In this document: positions 33,301-40,570 of the stretch, one piece after another
Numbering within the stretch: position 1 is the stretch's first letter
Layout: each line of letters begins with the position of its first letter
NCBI GenBank assembly: GCA_964473525.1
Contig: CAYYPK010000017.1
Location: 62,001 to 126,000, forward strand
DNA length: 64,000 bases
Reading direction: 5' to 3'
Source: GCA-2687025 sp964473525
GTDB lineage: Bacteria > Poribacteria > WGA-4E > GCA-2687025
Notes under the pieces: generated by a model
The model's database searches: none
The model's input: only the letters and a program-made list of their open reading frames with translations
What the model was told of the DNA's origin: nothing
Made by a program: the position numbers and the translations under genes

Positions 33301-35415
33301 GACATCACTGCCGACAACGGTGGGCCGTGGCAATTCACCTACACGCTGCCCGTCATCCCGCTGCCGGTAGGCCTTGCTTCGCGCAGCTTCTGGATACGCG
33401 ACAAGGTGACGGGCAACGCGGACGCGGAGGCCAACCCAGGCGAGCGTCTGGAAGTGAAGGCGCGGATCAAGAACGAGTCGGAGACGGACTACGTGAATGT
33501 GGTCGCCACGCTCAGCAGCCGGGACGACGTCGCCATCGTGAGGGGCGAGGTCACCCACGCGACGTGGCCAGCGGGTGTCGCGAGGAACAACGACGGGCTC
33601 CTTGTCGAGCTGGGAGCCGGCGCCACGGGTCAGGTGGCGTTCGCGCTCCACGTCACGGCGGACAACGGCGGCCCGTGGGAGTTCGCCTACACGCTGCCGG
33701 TGACGCCCCTGCCCGTCGTCTTTATCAGGCGGAACTTCTGGATAAGGGACAAGGTAACTGGCAACGGCGACGGAGAAGCGGATGCAGGCGAGCGCGTCGA
33801 GATCAAGGCGCGCCTGAAGAACGACAGCGCCACGGATGCCGAGAACGTCCGCGTAACGCTCAGTAGCGGCGACGATGTCGTGGTCGTTAGCGGCGAGGTG
33901 ACACACGCGACATGGCCGGCGGGAAGCGCCCAGAACAACGACGGTCTCGTCCTGGACATCGGCGATGGGGCCTCCGGTTCGGTCGCGTTCACGTTGGACG
34001 TCACCGCGGACAACGGTGGGCCGTGGCAGTTCACGTACACGCTCCCCGTCGTCGCGGCGCCGGTTGTTGGTCTAGCGGCCCGCAGCTTCTGGGCGCGCGA
34101 CAAGACCACTGGTAACAACGACGGCGACGCCAACCCCGGCGAACGCCTCCAGATCAAGGCCCGCCTCAAGAATGAGTCGGACACCGAGTTTACGAACGTC
34201 GTCTCCACGCTGAGCACGGACGATCCCAACATCACCATCGTCAACGGTGAGAAGACATACGGAACCTGGGCCGCCGGTGTCGCCAAGAACAACGACGGTC
34301 TCCTCATTGAGCTGGGGCCAGACGTCTCGGGTTCCGCGGCGTTCACCCTTGACGTCACGGCGGACAACGGCGGCCCGTGGCAGTTCACCTACACGCTGCC
34401 GATCGTCACACGCCCGCCGGAGTTCATCTTCCGCAGCGCCTGGACGCGTGACAAGACCACGGGAGACGGCGACGGAATCTTCGAACCGGGAGAACGTCTA
34501 GAAGTACGTGTGCGGATGAAGAACGAAGGGCAGATGGCTGCGGAGAACGTCGTCGTAACCCTCCGCAAGGCGAGCGATTTCGTGAACGCCACGGTCGTCA
34601 CGGGGGTCGTGACCCACGCGACCTGGCCCGCAGGCGAGGTGCGCAACAACGTCGGCCTGGTCGTCGACTTCGGGCACAGCGCCGTCACCGGGTTCCCGTT
34701 CGACGAGGACATCGCTCTTATACTGGATGTGACTGCGGACAACGCCGGCCCGTGGCAGTTCGCGTTCTCCGTGGTCATGCAGATACGCGGGGCCCCGGTG
34801 GCCCTCGCCGCGCCGGCGGACATCGACCTCGACGGCGCGGTAGACATCAAGGACATCCTGACCGTGGCGACCGTCTACGGTCAGGCCGCGCCGGCGTTGC
34901 CTATGGCGGACCTCAACGACGACCGCGTGTTGGATTTGTCGGACATGGTCCTTATCGAATCGGCCCGTGCGGACGGGTTCGTCGGCGCTCCTTCGGCCCG
35001 TCGGAGCCCCGTCGGCCTCGTCGAGCGATGGCTGCGCGAAGCCGCCGGTGCTGACGACGGCTCGTCCGTCTTCCGTGACGGGATTCCCGCTCTTGGCGCG
35101 CTGCTGGCATCACTGCGACCGACAGTGAGCGCCCTACTGCCGAACTACCCCAACCCGTTCAATCCCGAGACGTGGATACCGTTCGACCTCGCGGAGCCTT
35201 CGGACGTTACCGCACGCGTGTACGACATGCAGGGCCACGAGGTGCGTCGCCTCGACCTGGGGCATCTCGACGCTGGCAGGTACCACGGCCGTTCGACTGC
35301 CGCCCACTGGGACGGTCGCAACGACATCGGCGAAAGCGTCGCCAGCGGCGTGTACGTGTATGAGGTGCGGGCGGGTAGCTTTGCAGAGCGCCGGCGGATG
35401 GTGATCCACAAGTAG
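30316..35415 (+). CDS. Giant secreted modular protein: FN3, PPC, Ig-like repeats, dockerin, sorting-type C-terminus
   Basis: The 1699-residue product starts at an ATG with AAGGGGG upstream and a signal peptide (WGTWVVVVLLVVTGVERAA). In order: an N-terminal beta-sandwich (~32-195), an FN3-like domain (~200-296), one Ig-like repeat (~304-418), two bacterial pre-peptidase C-terminal (PPC) domains (~430-540 and ~547-661; SDVDWFRFEAVAG and GDVDWFEFEGVAG), seven more Ig-like repeats (~668-1491), a dockerin-like pair (~1498-1560; DIDLDGAVDIKDILTVATVYG and DLNDDRVLDLSDMVLI) and a C-terminal module (~1608-1699; YPNPFNPETWIPFDLAE ... RRRMVIHK). The repeats and tail match those of the upstream giant protein closely. 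The dockerin suggests attachment to a cohesin partner, not seen here. Probably a surface-exposed adhesion or glycan-binding scaffold. Confidence 0.85.
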   Translation: MDPRGRPYRGPRWGTWVVVVLLVVTGVERAATQEVVFQRDFEPATGPGETTSPSGRGFAGRFGNNVAGFTLDDLPPHAGVRIQFSLYLIGSWDGNHEYYGQDIWSMGVVGGRTLVRTPFANGFDRAFPDDPHERNTLGYPTSNGGDSVYFFDVETAHSESSIRIEFAASGLQSLSDESWGVDDIVVTVGDAPSVDTRVPGLPLDPQATAAYQGAVISWDASSYIGVGIDRYRILRSPAPSNLGRLGFVVVAGDTTVATVDGLSTGGTQYTFRVMAIDTLGNISISEATDPVIPLAEPPGPATPSMEFVATHVDDNTVGDSDGDGDGRAEPGETIELSVFLANGGAADATGVVGNLTSADPDVIVTSATSTYGSVPAGTASSGLFYVVAISPDAAPHGASFSLTVTAENGGPWELTFVEEIYEQDAGPPDGNDEPWNATHVLPDGAWHDESFGSGSDVDWFRFEAVAGSAYTVETGGLGGGADTVIALYGDPPSIRISRNDDYPGYARASRIDWIATASATVLIEVRQFGSSGTGTYSVRAFPTELPGEGNDVSTGATPLTADGAWLDESFSSAGDVDWFEFEGVAGSTYAVETGRLLDGADTAITLFGPSSISPIGENDDYPGASRASRIDWVAAASGTYLAHVRHWSGSGTGSYSVRVETLSVGPSFAMRNAWIFDGGGDANGDGMADAGERVRPRVRLKNEGAGAASNVRVVLWIDDADVVVVNGEALHSSWPAGEARNNEGFVLDITPDATAHAVTAVVDVTADSGGPWRFTYTFQIVPPPPGLAARSFWMRDRTTGNDDGDANPGERVEIKARLKHEGETDLLNVVATLRSSDDVTIVRGQVTHATWPAGVARNNDGLLVELGVGVTASVAFTLDVAADNGGPWQFSFTLPVVPLPVVLTQRNFWIRDKVTGNADGDANPGERLEVRARIRNDSLVDAENVLVELTSTDPSVTVVSGQVAHATWPAGIARNNEGLVIEVGSDAVDAVSFALDITADNGGPWQFTYTLPVIPLPVGLASRSFWIRDKVTGNADAEANPGERLEVKARIKNESETDYVNVVATLSSRDDVAIVRGEVTHATWPAGVARNNDGLLVELGAGATGQVAFALHVTADNGGPWEFAYTLPVTPLPVVFIRRNFWIRDKVTGNGDGEADAGERVEIKARLKNDSATDAENVRVTLSSGDDVVVVSGEVTHATWPAGSAQNNDGLVLDIGDGASGSVAFTLDVTADNGGPWQFTYTLPVVAAPVVGLAARSFWARDKTTGNNDGDANPGERLQIKARLKNESDTEFTNVVSTLSTDDPNITIVNGEKTYGTWAAGVAKNNDGLLIELGPDVSGSAAFTLDVTADNGGPWQFTYTLPIVTRPPEFIFRSAWTRDKTTGDGDGIFEPGERLEVRVRMKNEGQMAAENVVVTLRKASDFVNATVVTGVVTHATWPAGEVRNNVGLVVDFGHSAVTGFPFDEDIALILDVTADNAGPWQFAFSVVMQIRGAPVALAAPADIDLDGAVDIKDILTVATVYGQAAPALPMADLNDDRVLDLSDMVLIESARADGFVGAPSARRSPVGLVERWLREAAGADDGSSVFRDGIPALGALLASLRPTVSALLPNYPNPFNPETWIPFDLAEPSDVTARVYDMQGHEVRRLDLGHLDAGRYHGRSTAAHWDGRNDIGESVASGVYVYEVRAGSFAERRRMVIHK

Positions 35416-35445
35416 ACAGGCAACGGGCTCCACTCGCATACAGAC

Positions 35446-35478
35446 GAATCGCCAGGTCACCACACGACCCGGCGATTC
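35446..35478 (+). repeat. Intergenic hairpin, copy A
   Basis: An inverted repeat of 12-base arms (GAATCGCCAGGT, nine-base loop CACCACACG, ACCCGGCGATTC) has one mismatch in the stem. A second copy with a perfect stem lies 195 bases downstream. It follows the stop of the second giant gene by 30 bases and could end transcription from both converging genes. Confidence 0.7.
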
Positions 35479-35486
35479 GCCACGCC

Positions 35487-35530
35487 ATCCCTTCCCCCTT
35501 CGTGAAGGGGGAAGGCTAGGATGGGGGTTC
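35487..35530 (+). repeat. Dispersed palindromic repeat, copy 2
   Basis: A perfect 11-base inverted repeat (CCTTCCCCCTT at 35490-35500 and AAGGGGGAAGG at 35505-35515, loop CGTG) is followed by CTAGGATGGGGGTTC. It belongs to the family described at 22990. Confidence 0.85.
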
Positions 35531-35573
35531 TGCCCAGAAGTCAGCCCTACGACTTCTCGACCTTCGTAGTCTC

Positions 35574-35611
35574 GCTTTGCGGGGCGCCGACGGATGGTCA
35601 TCCGCAAGTAG
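35574..35611 (+). pseudogene. Remnant of a giant-protein gene 3' end
   Basis: This segment reads, in the frame of the giant genes, F-A-G-R-R-R-M-V-I-R-K-stop, closely matching the last residues of both giant proteins (…RRRMVIRK or …RRRMVIHK). The upstream part of the gene is missing. It is part of a ~196-base unit (35378-35573) repeated at 35574-35770 between the converging giant and Gfo/Idh/MocA genes. It may be the trace of a deleted third paralogue or of a local tandem duplication. Confidence 0.6.
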
Positions 35612-35640
35612 GGCGAAGCACACGCCATCCCCGTACAGAC

Positions 35641-35673
35641 GAATCGCCGGGTCACCACACGACCCGGCGATTC
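35641..35673 (+). repeat. Intergenic hairpin, copy B
   Basis: A perfect 12-base inverted repeat (GAATCGCCGGGT, loop CACCACACG, ACCCGGCGATTC). It repeats copy A (35446-35478) with one base changed, which restores full pairing. It is placed 67 bases before the stop of the converging Gfo/Idh/MocA gene. Confidence 0.75.
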
Positions 35674-35681
35674 GCCACGCC

Positions 35682-35725
35682 ATCCCTTCCCCCCTCTAGG
35701 AAGGGGGAAGGCTAGGATGCGGGTC
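35682..35725 (+). repeat. Dispersed palindromic repeat, copy 3
   Basis: Inverted arms CCTTCCCCC (35685-35693) and GGGGGAAGG (35703-35711) flank a nine-base loop, followed by CTAGGATGCGGGTCC. It is the same family as the copy at 22990 and sits inside the second unit of the local duplication. Confidence 0.8.
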
Positions 35726-35740
35726 CGGCGTTGAGCCCCG

Positions 35741-36745
35741 CTACGACTTCTCGACCTTCGTCGTCTCGCCGCTCTCCGCGGCGCGCCAGCACGCTTCCGT
35801 GAGTTCAATCACGCGGAGCCCGCATATCGGTGGAACCTGCACTTCGCCTTCGCCGCGGATGGCGTCGATGAAGTTCTGGTCCTTGCCGCCCGGGTAGAGG
35901 TCGGCGTCGCTGAAGTCGGTGACTTCGGTCGGTCGCGGCTGATCTTCCGTGGACACCATAAGCCGGCCGTCCTGCGGCATCCACATGATGCCGTTCTCGC
36001 CCGCGATGGTGATGTCTTCCCACATCCCGCTCGCGACCTGGTCGCCGACGATGGTGATCGTCCCGACGGCGCCGTTCGTGTACTTCACGGTGACGGCGCT
36101 ATTGATGTCGACCTTCTCGCCGCGGTTGTCGACGAAGGCGAACACTTCCTCCGCCTCGAGGTCGGTGATCCACAGGAGGATGTCCACGACGTGGCTGCCG
36201 GAGTCGTTGAGCTGCCCGCCGCCGCTCAGCTCGGGGACGAGCCGCCACGCGCCCTGCTGGCTGCGGAGCCAGTTCTGACCCTGGAACACGTGCGTCAGCG
36301 TCACGCGGCCGATGAGTCCCTCGGCGATCTTCTGCCGCACCCAGCGGAACCGCTGGTCGTAGTGCCGCTGGTAGCCGATGAGGACGACGAGTCCCGTCTC
36401 CTCCTGCTTCTGCATGATCTCGCGAGCGTGCGCGCTCGTGCACGCCATCGGCTTCTCGATCTCAACGTGGATGCCGCGTTCGAGCGCCGCCATCACCTGC
36501 TCGTAGTGCAGCGTGTGCGGCGTGCTAATGACGACGCCGTCCATCTCGACGCTGTCTAGCATCTCGATATAGTCGGCGAACGTTGGGACCGTTCCCTCAA
36601 CGTGCTCCTGCGCCGCTTCGAGCGCTCTCTCACTGGGGTCGGCGAAGGCGACGACTTCCGTGCCCTCGATCGCTGCTACTTGCCGGATGTGTCCACGCGC
36701 GTTGCCGCCCGTGCCAATGAATCCTATGCGAATCGGATCAGCCAC
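35741..36745 (-). CDS. Gfo/Idh/MocA-family oxidoreductase
   Basis: The 334-residue product has the complete Rossmann start IRIGFIGTGGNARGH, the catalytic Lys in EIEKPMACT and the C-terminal SGGGQLNDSGSHVVDILLWIT. It should act as an NAD(P)-dependent sugar or cyclitol dehydrogenase. The GTG at 36745 (VADPIRIGF) has GGAG eight bases upstream and is preferred over an upstream in-frame start. It leads toward the duplicated intergenic region and converges with the second giant gene. The upstream neighbours on the same strand are a PhyH-HEAT fusion and a sulfatase, suggesting a catabolic cluster. Confidence 0.85.
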   Translation of the reverse strand: MADPIRIGFIGTGGNARGHIRQVAAIEGTEVVAFADPSERALEAAQEHVEGTVPTFADYIEMLDSVEMDGVVISTPHTLHYEQVMAALERGIHVEIEKPMACTSAHAREIMQKQEETGLVVLIGYQRHYDQRFRWVRQKIAEGLIGRVTLTHVFQGQNWLRSQQGAWRLVPELSGGGQLNDSGSHVVDILLWITDLEAEEVFAFVDNRGEKVDINSAVTVKYTNGAVGTITIVGDQVASGMWEDITIAGENGIMWMPQDGRLMVSTEDQPRPTEVTDFSDADLYPGGKDQNFIDAIRGEGEVQVPPICGLRVIELTEACWRAAESGETTKVEKS

Positions 36746-36814
36746 CGTCTGTCTCCATCTGTTCGCCCGCGCCATGCCTCAGCGCGGATTGTTCGGTTCT
36801 CGTCGAAACCAGTC

Positions 36815-38170
36815 CTACGCCGAGGGATCCCAGCGCATCGCTTCGAGGTAGTGCAGCAGTCCTTCGGTCGCTTCTGGCGTCGCGATGCGCCGCAACGCCT
36901 GCACGCTGAACCCACGCACGTAGTAGTGCGGTTCCCGCAGCGACTTCGTGAGCGCTGGCGTCGCTTCCGCGGCATTCTTGCCAATGCGCGCCAACGCGAG
37001 CGCCGCGCACCTACGGACGACATCGTTCTCGTCGCTCAGCAGGCCTGCGAGCGGCATCGTGGCGGCGTCCGTCTTCTGCGCCGTCGTGCCCAGCGCTTCG
37101 GCGGTGTGTCGACGCACTACCTCCGACTCGTCGTCCACACGGTCGATGAGCGCGTCTATGGCGCTGGAGGCGTTCGCTCCCATGTCGCCAAGCGCGTCGA
37201 CCGCCCGCGCGCGGATGCCATCGTCGTCGTCCTTCGACGCCTCGACGAGCGCCTCGACGGCTTCCTTGCCCATGACGGTAAAGCCATAGCCCGCGTTGGT
37301 CCGCGTCGCCACGGAATCGCCCCGCAGGGCGTCCATGAGGACCGGCACGCCGGCCTCGCCAGAGTAGCCCAACTGGTAGGCAGCATCCACGGCTTCCGGC
37401 TCGGAGTCTCCGCACAGGATCGTCGCGAGCTCCGACACGGAACGCGTCGGCTCGAGCTTCGACCCGTTGGCGCCGCCGTGCCAGTGCCACAGGTGCTCCC
37501 ACGTCCGGTCCTGTGGGTCGCCCTCGGCCTCCCAGCGGGCGCCACCATGGTCCCAGCTCGCCGACTCCGGCTCATCCATCCGCGTGAACAGGAGCTTCAC
37601 CATGTAACGACCCATGTCCGCGACGTTGGGCGTCGCGCCGTGCAGCAGGTCGTAGTGCACGATGCAGACGGTCCCCGCCTCGCCCGCGACGGGCATGACG
37701 GGCGTGTCCTCGAACGGCTCGCGCGTGTTGAGATACTGGGAACGCGGGATGACGCCCGTCGGCCCGATCTCGACCGGCGTGTCCTGCGGGTAGTAGAACG
37801 CCATCGTCCACCGGGTGTGGTGGTGACGGCGTTTGTCGTCCACCGCGAACCGGCTGTTCTGGAGGCTGTCCTTGTGCATGTTCTGCCCCTCGCTGCCCGG
37901 CGCGTTCCCATGCATGTGCCGGTGGAGGTGCAGGTAGTAGTCGTCGCCCAGGATGCTCGACATCGCCCCGTTGACCATCGGGTCGTCGAAGATGTCCTGT
38001 ATCTCGGGGACGCGCGGCACCAGGTTGTTCGCCGGGTTGCCGGACTTCTCCATCATGTTGTCGATGCGTTTGCGGATCGTCTCGTTGAACTCGTCCGAGA
38101 AGCCGGGCTTGAGGATCACGTAGCCGTCGCGCACAAACCGCTGCATCGCGTCGTCGTCGAGCTTCACCAT
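36815..38170 (-). CDS. PhyH oxygenase fused to HEAT-type repeats
   Basis: The 451-residue product has two parts. Residues 1-235 are a PhyH oxygenase with iron ligands His99-x-Asp101 (QNMHKDSLQ) and distal His177 (DLLHGATPN). Residues about 250-445 are helical repeats of the HEAT/PBS-lyase kind (GIRARAVDALGDMGANA, EVVRRHTAEALGTTA, DVVRRCAALALARIGKNA, YYVRGFSVQALRRIA), normally protein-interaction or bilin-lyase-like modules. The repeat units show the V-R-x-x-A-x-x-A-L pattern. The fusion suggests that the oxygenase is held to a partner protein or larger substrate. ATG at 38170 has AAGGAG upstream at slightly long spacing. Confidence 0.85.
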   Translation of the reverse strand: MVKLDDDAMQRFVRDGYVILKPGFSDEFNETIRKRIDNMMEKSGNPANNLVPRVPEIQDIFDDPMVNGAMSSILGDDYYLHLHRHMHGNAPGSEGQNMHKDSLQNSRFAVDDKRRHHHTRWTMAFYYPQDTPVEIGPTGVIPRSQYLNTREPFEDTPVMPVAGEAGTVCIVHYDLLHGATPNVADMGRYMVKLLFTRMDEPESASWDHGGARWEAEGDPQDRTWEHLWHWHGGANGSKLEPTRSVSELATILCGDSEPEAVDAAYQLGYSGEAGVPVLMDALRGDSVATRTNAGYGFTVMGKEAVEALVEASKDDDDGIRARAVDALGDMGANASSAIDALIDRVDDESEVVRRHTAEALGTTAQKTDAATMPLAGLLSDENDVVRRCAALALARIGKNAAEATPALTKSLREPHYYVRGFSVQALRRIATPEATEGLLHYLEAMRWDPSA

Positions 38171-38263
38171 TCGTGCCGATCTCCTTGTCGAACTCTCAAG
38201 CTACCCTCACTGAGGAGGGCGTCACTCCCAATCCTGACCCTCGCAGGCGCAGTCCGCACGCAC

Positions 38264-38302
38264 ATCCCGTCCCCTCGCAGGGGAGGGCTAGGGTGCGGGT
38301 CC
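38264..38302 (+). repeat. Dispersed palindromic repeat, degenerate copy 4
   Basis: CCCCT-CGC-AGGGG forms a short stem, followed by AGGGCTAGGGTGCGGGTCC, a diverged form of the tail found in the other copies. It lies in the 151-base gap between the sulfatase and the PhyH-HEAT gene. Confidence 0.65.
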
Positions 38303-38321
38303 AAACAGAGCGCCGAACGCT

Positions 38322-39782
38322 CTAGCCCCGGTACCGCTCGTCACGATACGGAGAAACAAGCGGGTCCGGTAGGCAGGACAGTCCCCCGTCCTGCGCCCAT
38401 CCGCAGTCGCGCGCCCGCAACTCCGCCACTAACCGATCAGTCCATACTGAAACTTCGTCAGCGCGCGCCGGTTCATCGACGAGGTCGACCAACTCGCCCG
38501 GGTCATCGTCGAGGTCAAAGAACTGCGTGCGATCCAGTCGGGGCAGCCAGACGAGCTTGCGGTGGCCGTCCGTGACGTACTGCATCTCCTGCTCGGGCGA
38601 GTAGCACGTGCAGTGTTCGCCGTGGACGTACTCGCGCCATCCGTCGCCGTCGCCTTCCATGAGGGGGATGACGCTCTTGCCGTCCACCGTTGCTGGCAGG
38701 TCGACGCCCGCAGCGTCGAGAATCGTCGGCATTATGTCCATGATCTCGACCGGCTGGTCGACCACACCTTGCGTGACGCGCCCGCGCTGATTTGGTGGCG
38801 GCGCCACGATTAACGGTATGCGCGCGCTGCCCTCGTAGGCGTACGTCTTCCGCCACAGGTGATGGTCGCCGACCATGTCGCCGTGGTCCGACAGGAACAG
38901 GATCCACGTGTTCGCAGCGACCTGCGGCTGATAGCGTCCCAGCCAGTTCCTCAGCCGCCCCATCTGAGCGTCGATGAAGCTGATTTCGCCGTAGTAGCCC
39001 GCGCGCCCTCGATGGATGCGGGACGCCGAGAGCTTGCCCCTCCACGCGCTGGTGTTCGCGGCGTCCGCGGGTCGGTCGTGCATCTCCGACCAGTCGCCGA
39101 TGTACGGTGGTGGCGTCTCGCCACGGTCGTACATCTCGAAGTATGGCGCCGGAGGCACGTAGGGCGAATGCGGACGCGCGAAGCTGATGTTCAGGAAGAA
39201 TGGACGCGCTGGGTCACGGTGCTGGATGAAGCGCATGGCCCGCGACATGGTCCACGCCGTGGGATGCAGGTGCTCTTCCGTGTGCCAGGGCCGGCCGATC
39301 CACGAGTTCCAGTCGACACCGTGGTCGTCCGGGGTGACGTCGCGCTGCTTCTCGCGGTCGAACCAGGCGCGGTATTCGTCCTGCTCGCCGTTGCGGAATA
39401 GCCTGCCCGACTCGTCCAACTCCCGGCTCTGGAAGCCCATGTACGCGCGTGGTGTGTTGAAGTGTCCTTTACCGACGAGGTGCGTCTGATACCCGGCGTT
39501 GACGAGTTCGCCGCCCAGCGTGTGCGGGAAGTCGTTCGGGATGGGGCCTTGCCCGCGACCCATGCCCAGCACGCCCGTGTGCCACTGGTTCATGCCGGTC
39601 ATCAGGATGGACCGCGCGGGGAGGCACGACGGCACGGCGGTGTACGCGTGCTCGAAACGCGATCCCATCGAAGCCAGATGGTCCAGATGCGGCGTCTCGA
39701 CGACCGGGTGACCGTCCGCGCTGAGACAGTCGCCCCGCATCTGGTCGGTCATGACGAGGATGACGTTGGGCTGATCCGGCAC
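38322..39782 (-). CDS. Sulfatase (formylglycine-dependent)
   Basis: The 486-residue product is a type I sulfatase of the alkaline-phosphatase superfamily: NVILVMTDQMRGD near the start binds calcium, and SCLPARSILMTG carries the modification motif C-x-P-x-R with Cys53, to be converted to formylglycine by an FGE- or anSME-type enzyme not found in this window. FLSDHGDMVGDH (about 300) supplies further metal ligands. No signal peptide is visible, so it may act in the cytoplasm or be exported otherwise. It would remove sulfate from sulfated glycans or steroids. The start is a GTG at 39782 without a strong ribosome binding site. Confidence 0.9.
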   Translation of the reverse strand: MPDQPNVILVMTDQMRGDCLSADGHPVVETPHLDHLASMGSRFEHAYTAVPSCLPARSILMTGMNQWHTGVLGMGRGQGPIPNDFPHTLGGELVNAGYQTHLVGKGHFNTPRAYMGFQSRELDESGRLFRNGEQDEYRAWFDREKQRDVTPDDHGVDWNSWIGRPWHTEEHLHPTAWTMSRAMRFIQHRDPARPFFLNISFARPHSPYVPPAPYFEMYDRGETPPPYIGDWSEMHDRPADAANTSAWRGKLSASRIHRGRAGYYGEISFIDAQMGRLRNWLGRYQPQVAANTWILFLSDHGDMVGDHHLWRKTYAYEGSARIPLIVAPPPNQRGRVTQGVVDQPVEIMDIMPTILDAAGVDLPATVDGKSVIPLMEGDGDGWREYVHGEHCTCYSPEQEMQYVTDGHRKLVWLPRLDRTQFFDLDDDPGELVDLVDEPARADEVSVWTDRLVAELRARDCGWAQDGGLSCLPDPLVSPYRDERYRG

Positions 39783-39814
39783 GTTGTCGACGCCAGGACA
39801 GAAGACGGAGGCGG

Positions 39815-40543
39815 CTAGGACAGGCCGCGATAATACTCCTCGACGCCTTCTACGTCTACCGTCTCGTCCGGCTCCATGCCCAGCTTTGCGTACAGGCGGC
39901 TGCGCGCCTTCATGTCCGCGAGCAGGATCGCCTGCGCGTGTGTCGCCACTTCCTCGGCGACCTCGGCTGGCACTACGACTACTCCGTCGTCGTCCGCGCC
40001 GACGATGTCGCCCGGGTTCACCTGTGCGCCTCCGCAGCCGACGGTACCCTGCGTCTCGATCGACATGATGCGCCCTGGGATGATGGTGCGTCCCCGCGAG
40101 CGGCAGCAGATGGGCGTCTTCTGTAAGGTGAGTTCGCCCGTGTCGCGCGCGTAGCCGTCCGTGATGATGCCGACTCCGCCTGCCGCCAGGACGTTCAGCG
40201 CATTCGCGGAGCCCCAGAAGCCGACCTCGCCCGCCCCGCCGGTCGCCGTGACGACGACGTGTCCAGGCTTGAGGTCACTCGTGCCCACGTTCCCGACCTC
40301 GCGGAACCAGATGCCGTGTGCGTTCACGATGTCTTCAGTCGTATCCAGCTTCCACATGGGGCGGTTCGACGGCACGCAGCGCTGTGTATACGCCACTCCC
40401 CAGAACTTCATGCCGTTCCAGAGCGGTCGCACGCTGGGGTCCATCAACCCGATGTCGAAATAGCCAATGCCGTCGAGGGCGTCGACGACATCCACGACGC
40501 GCGTGTGCTTGTAGTGCGGGAGTAGGTCGAAGGTGTCTGACAC
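39815..40543 (-). CDS. RraA-like / HMG-type aldolase family protein
   Basis: The 242-residue product matches the RraA-like fold: GAGEVGFWGSANALNVLAAGGVGIITDGYARDTGEL contains the G-x-x-x-D-G-x-x-R-D active-site pattern that binds Mg2+ and a keto acid, and NPGDIVGADDDGVVVVP is a further family block. Related proteins are 4-hydroxy-4-methyl-2-oxoglutarate or hydroxy-oxoacid aldolases; others inhibit RNase E, but a metabolic role fits the surrounding sugar genes better. It begins at a GTG. It is followed after 32 bases by the sulfatase gene on the same strand. Confidence 0.8.
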   Translation of the reverse strand: MSDTFDLLPHYKHTRVVDVVDALDGIGYFDIGLMDPSVRPLWNGMKFWGVAYTQRCVPSNRPMWKLDTTEDIVNAHGIWFREVGNVGTSDLKPGHVVVTATGGAGEVGFWGSANALNVLAAGGVGIITDGYARDTGELTLQKTPICCRSRGRTIIPGRIMSIETQGTVGCGGAQVNPGDIVGADDDGVVVVPAEVAEEVATHAQAILLADMKARSRLYAKLGMEPDETVDVEGVEEYYRGLS

Positions 40544-40570
40544 GTTCCTGCGCCCCAGTAGCCTGAGGGA

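Noticed and set aside
36602..38575. A 657-codon plus-strand frame
   Set aside because: It lies antisense to the Gfo/Idh/MocA, PhyH-HEAT and sulfatase genes, all with clear motifs; arginine- and histidine-rich composition is typical of an antisense GC-rich frame.
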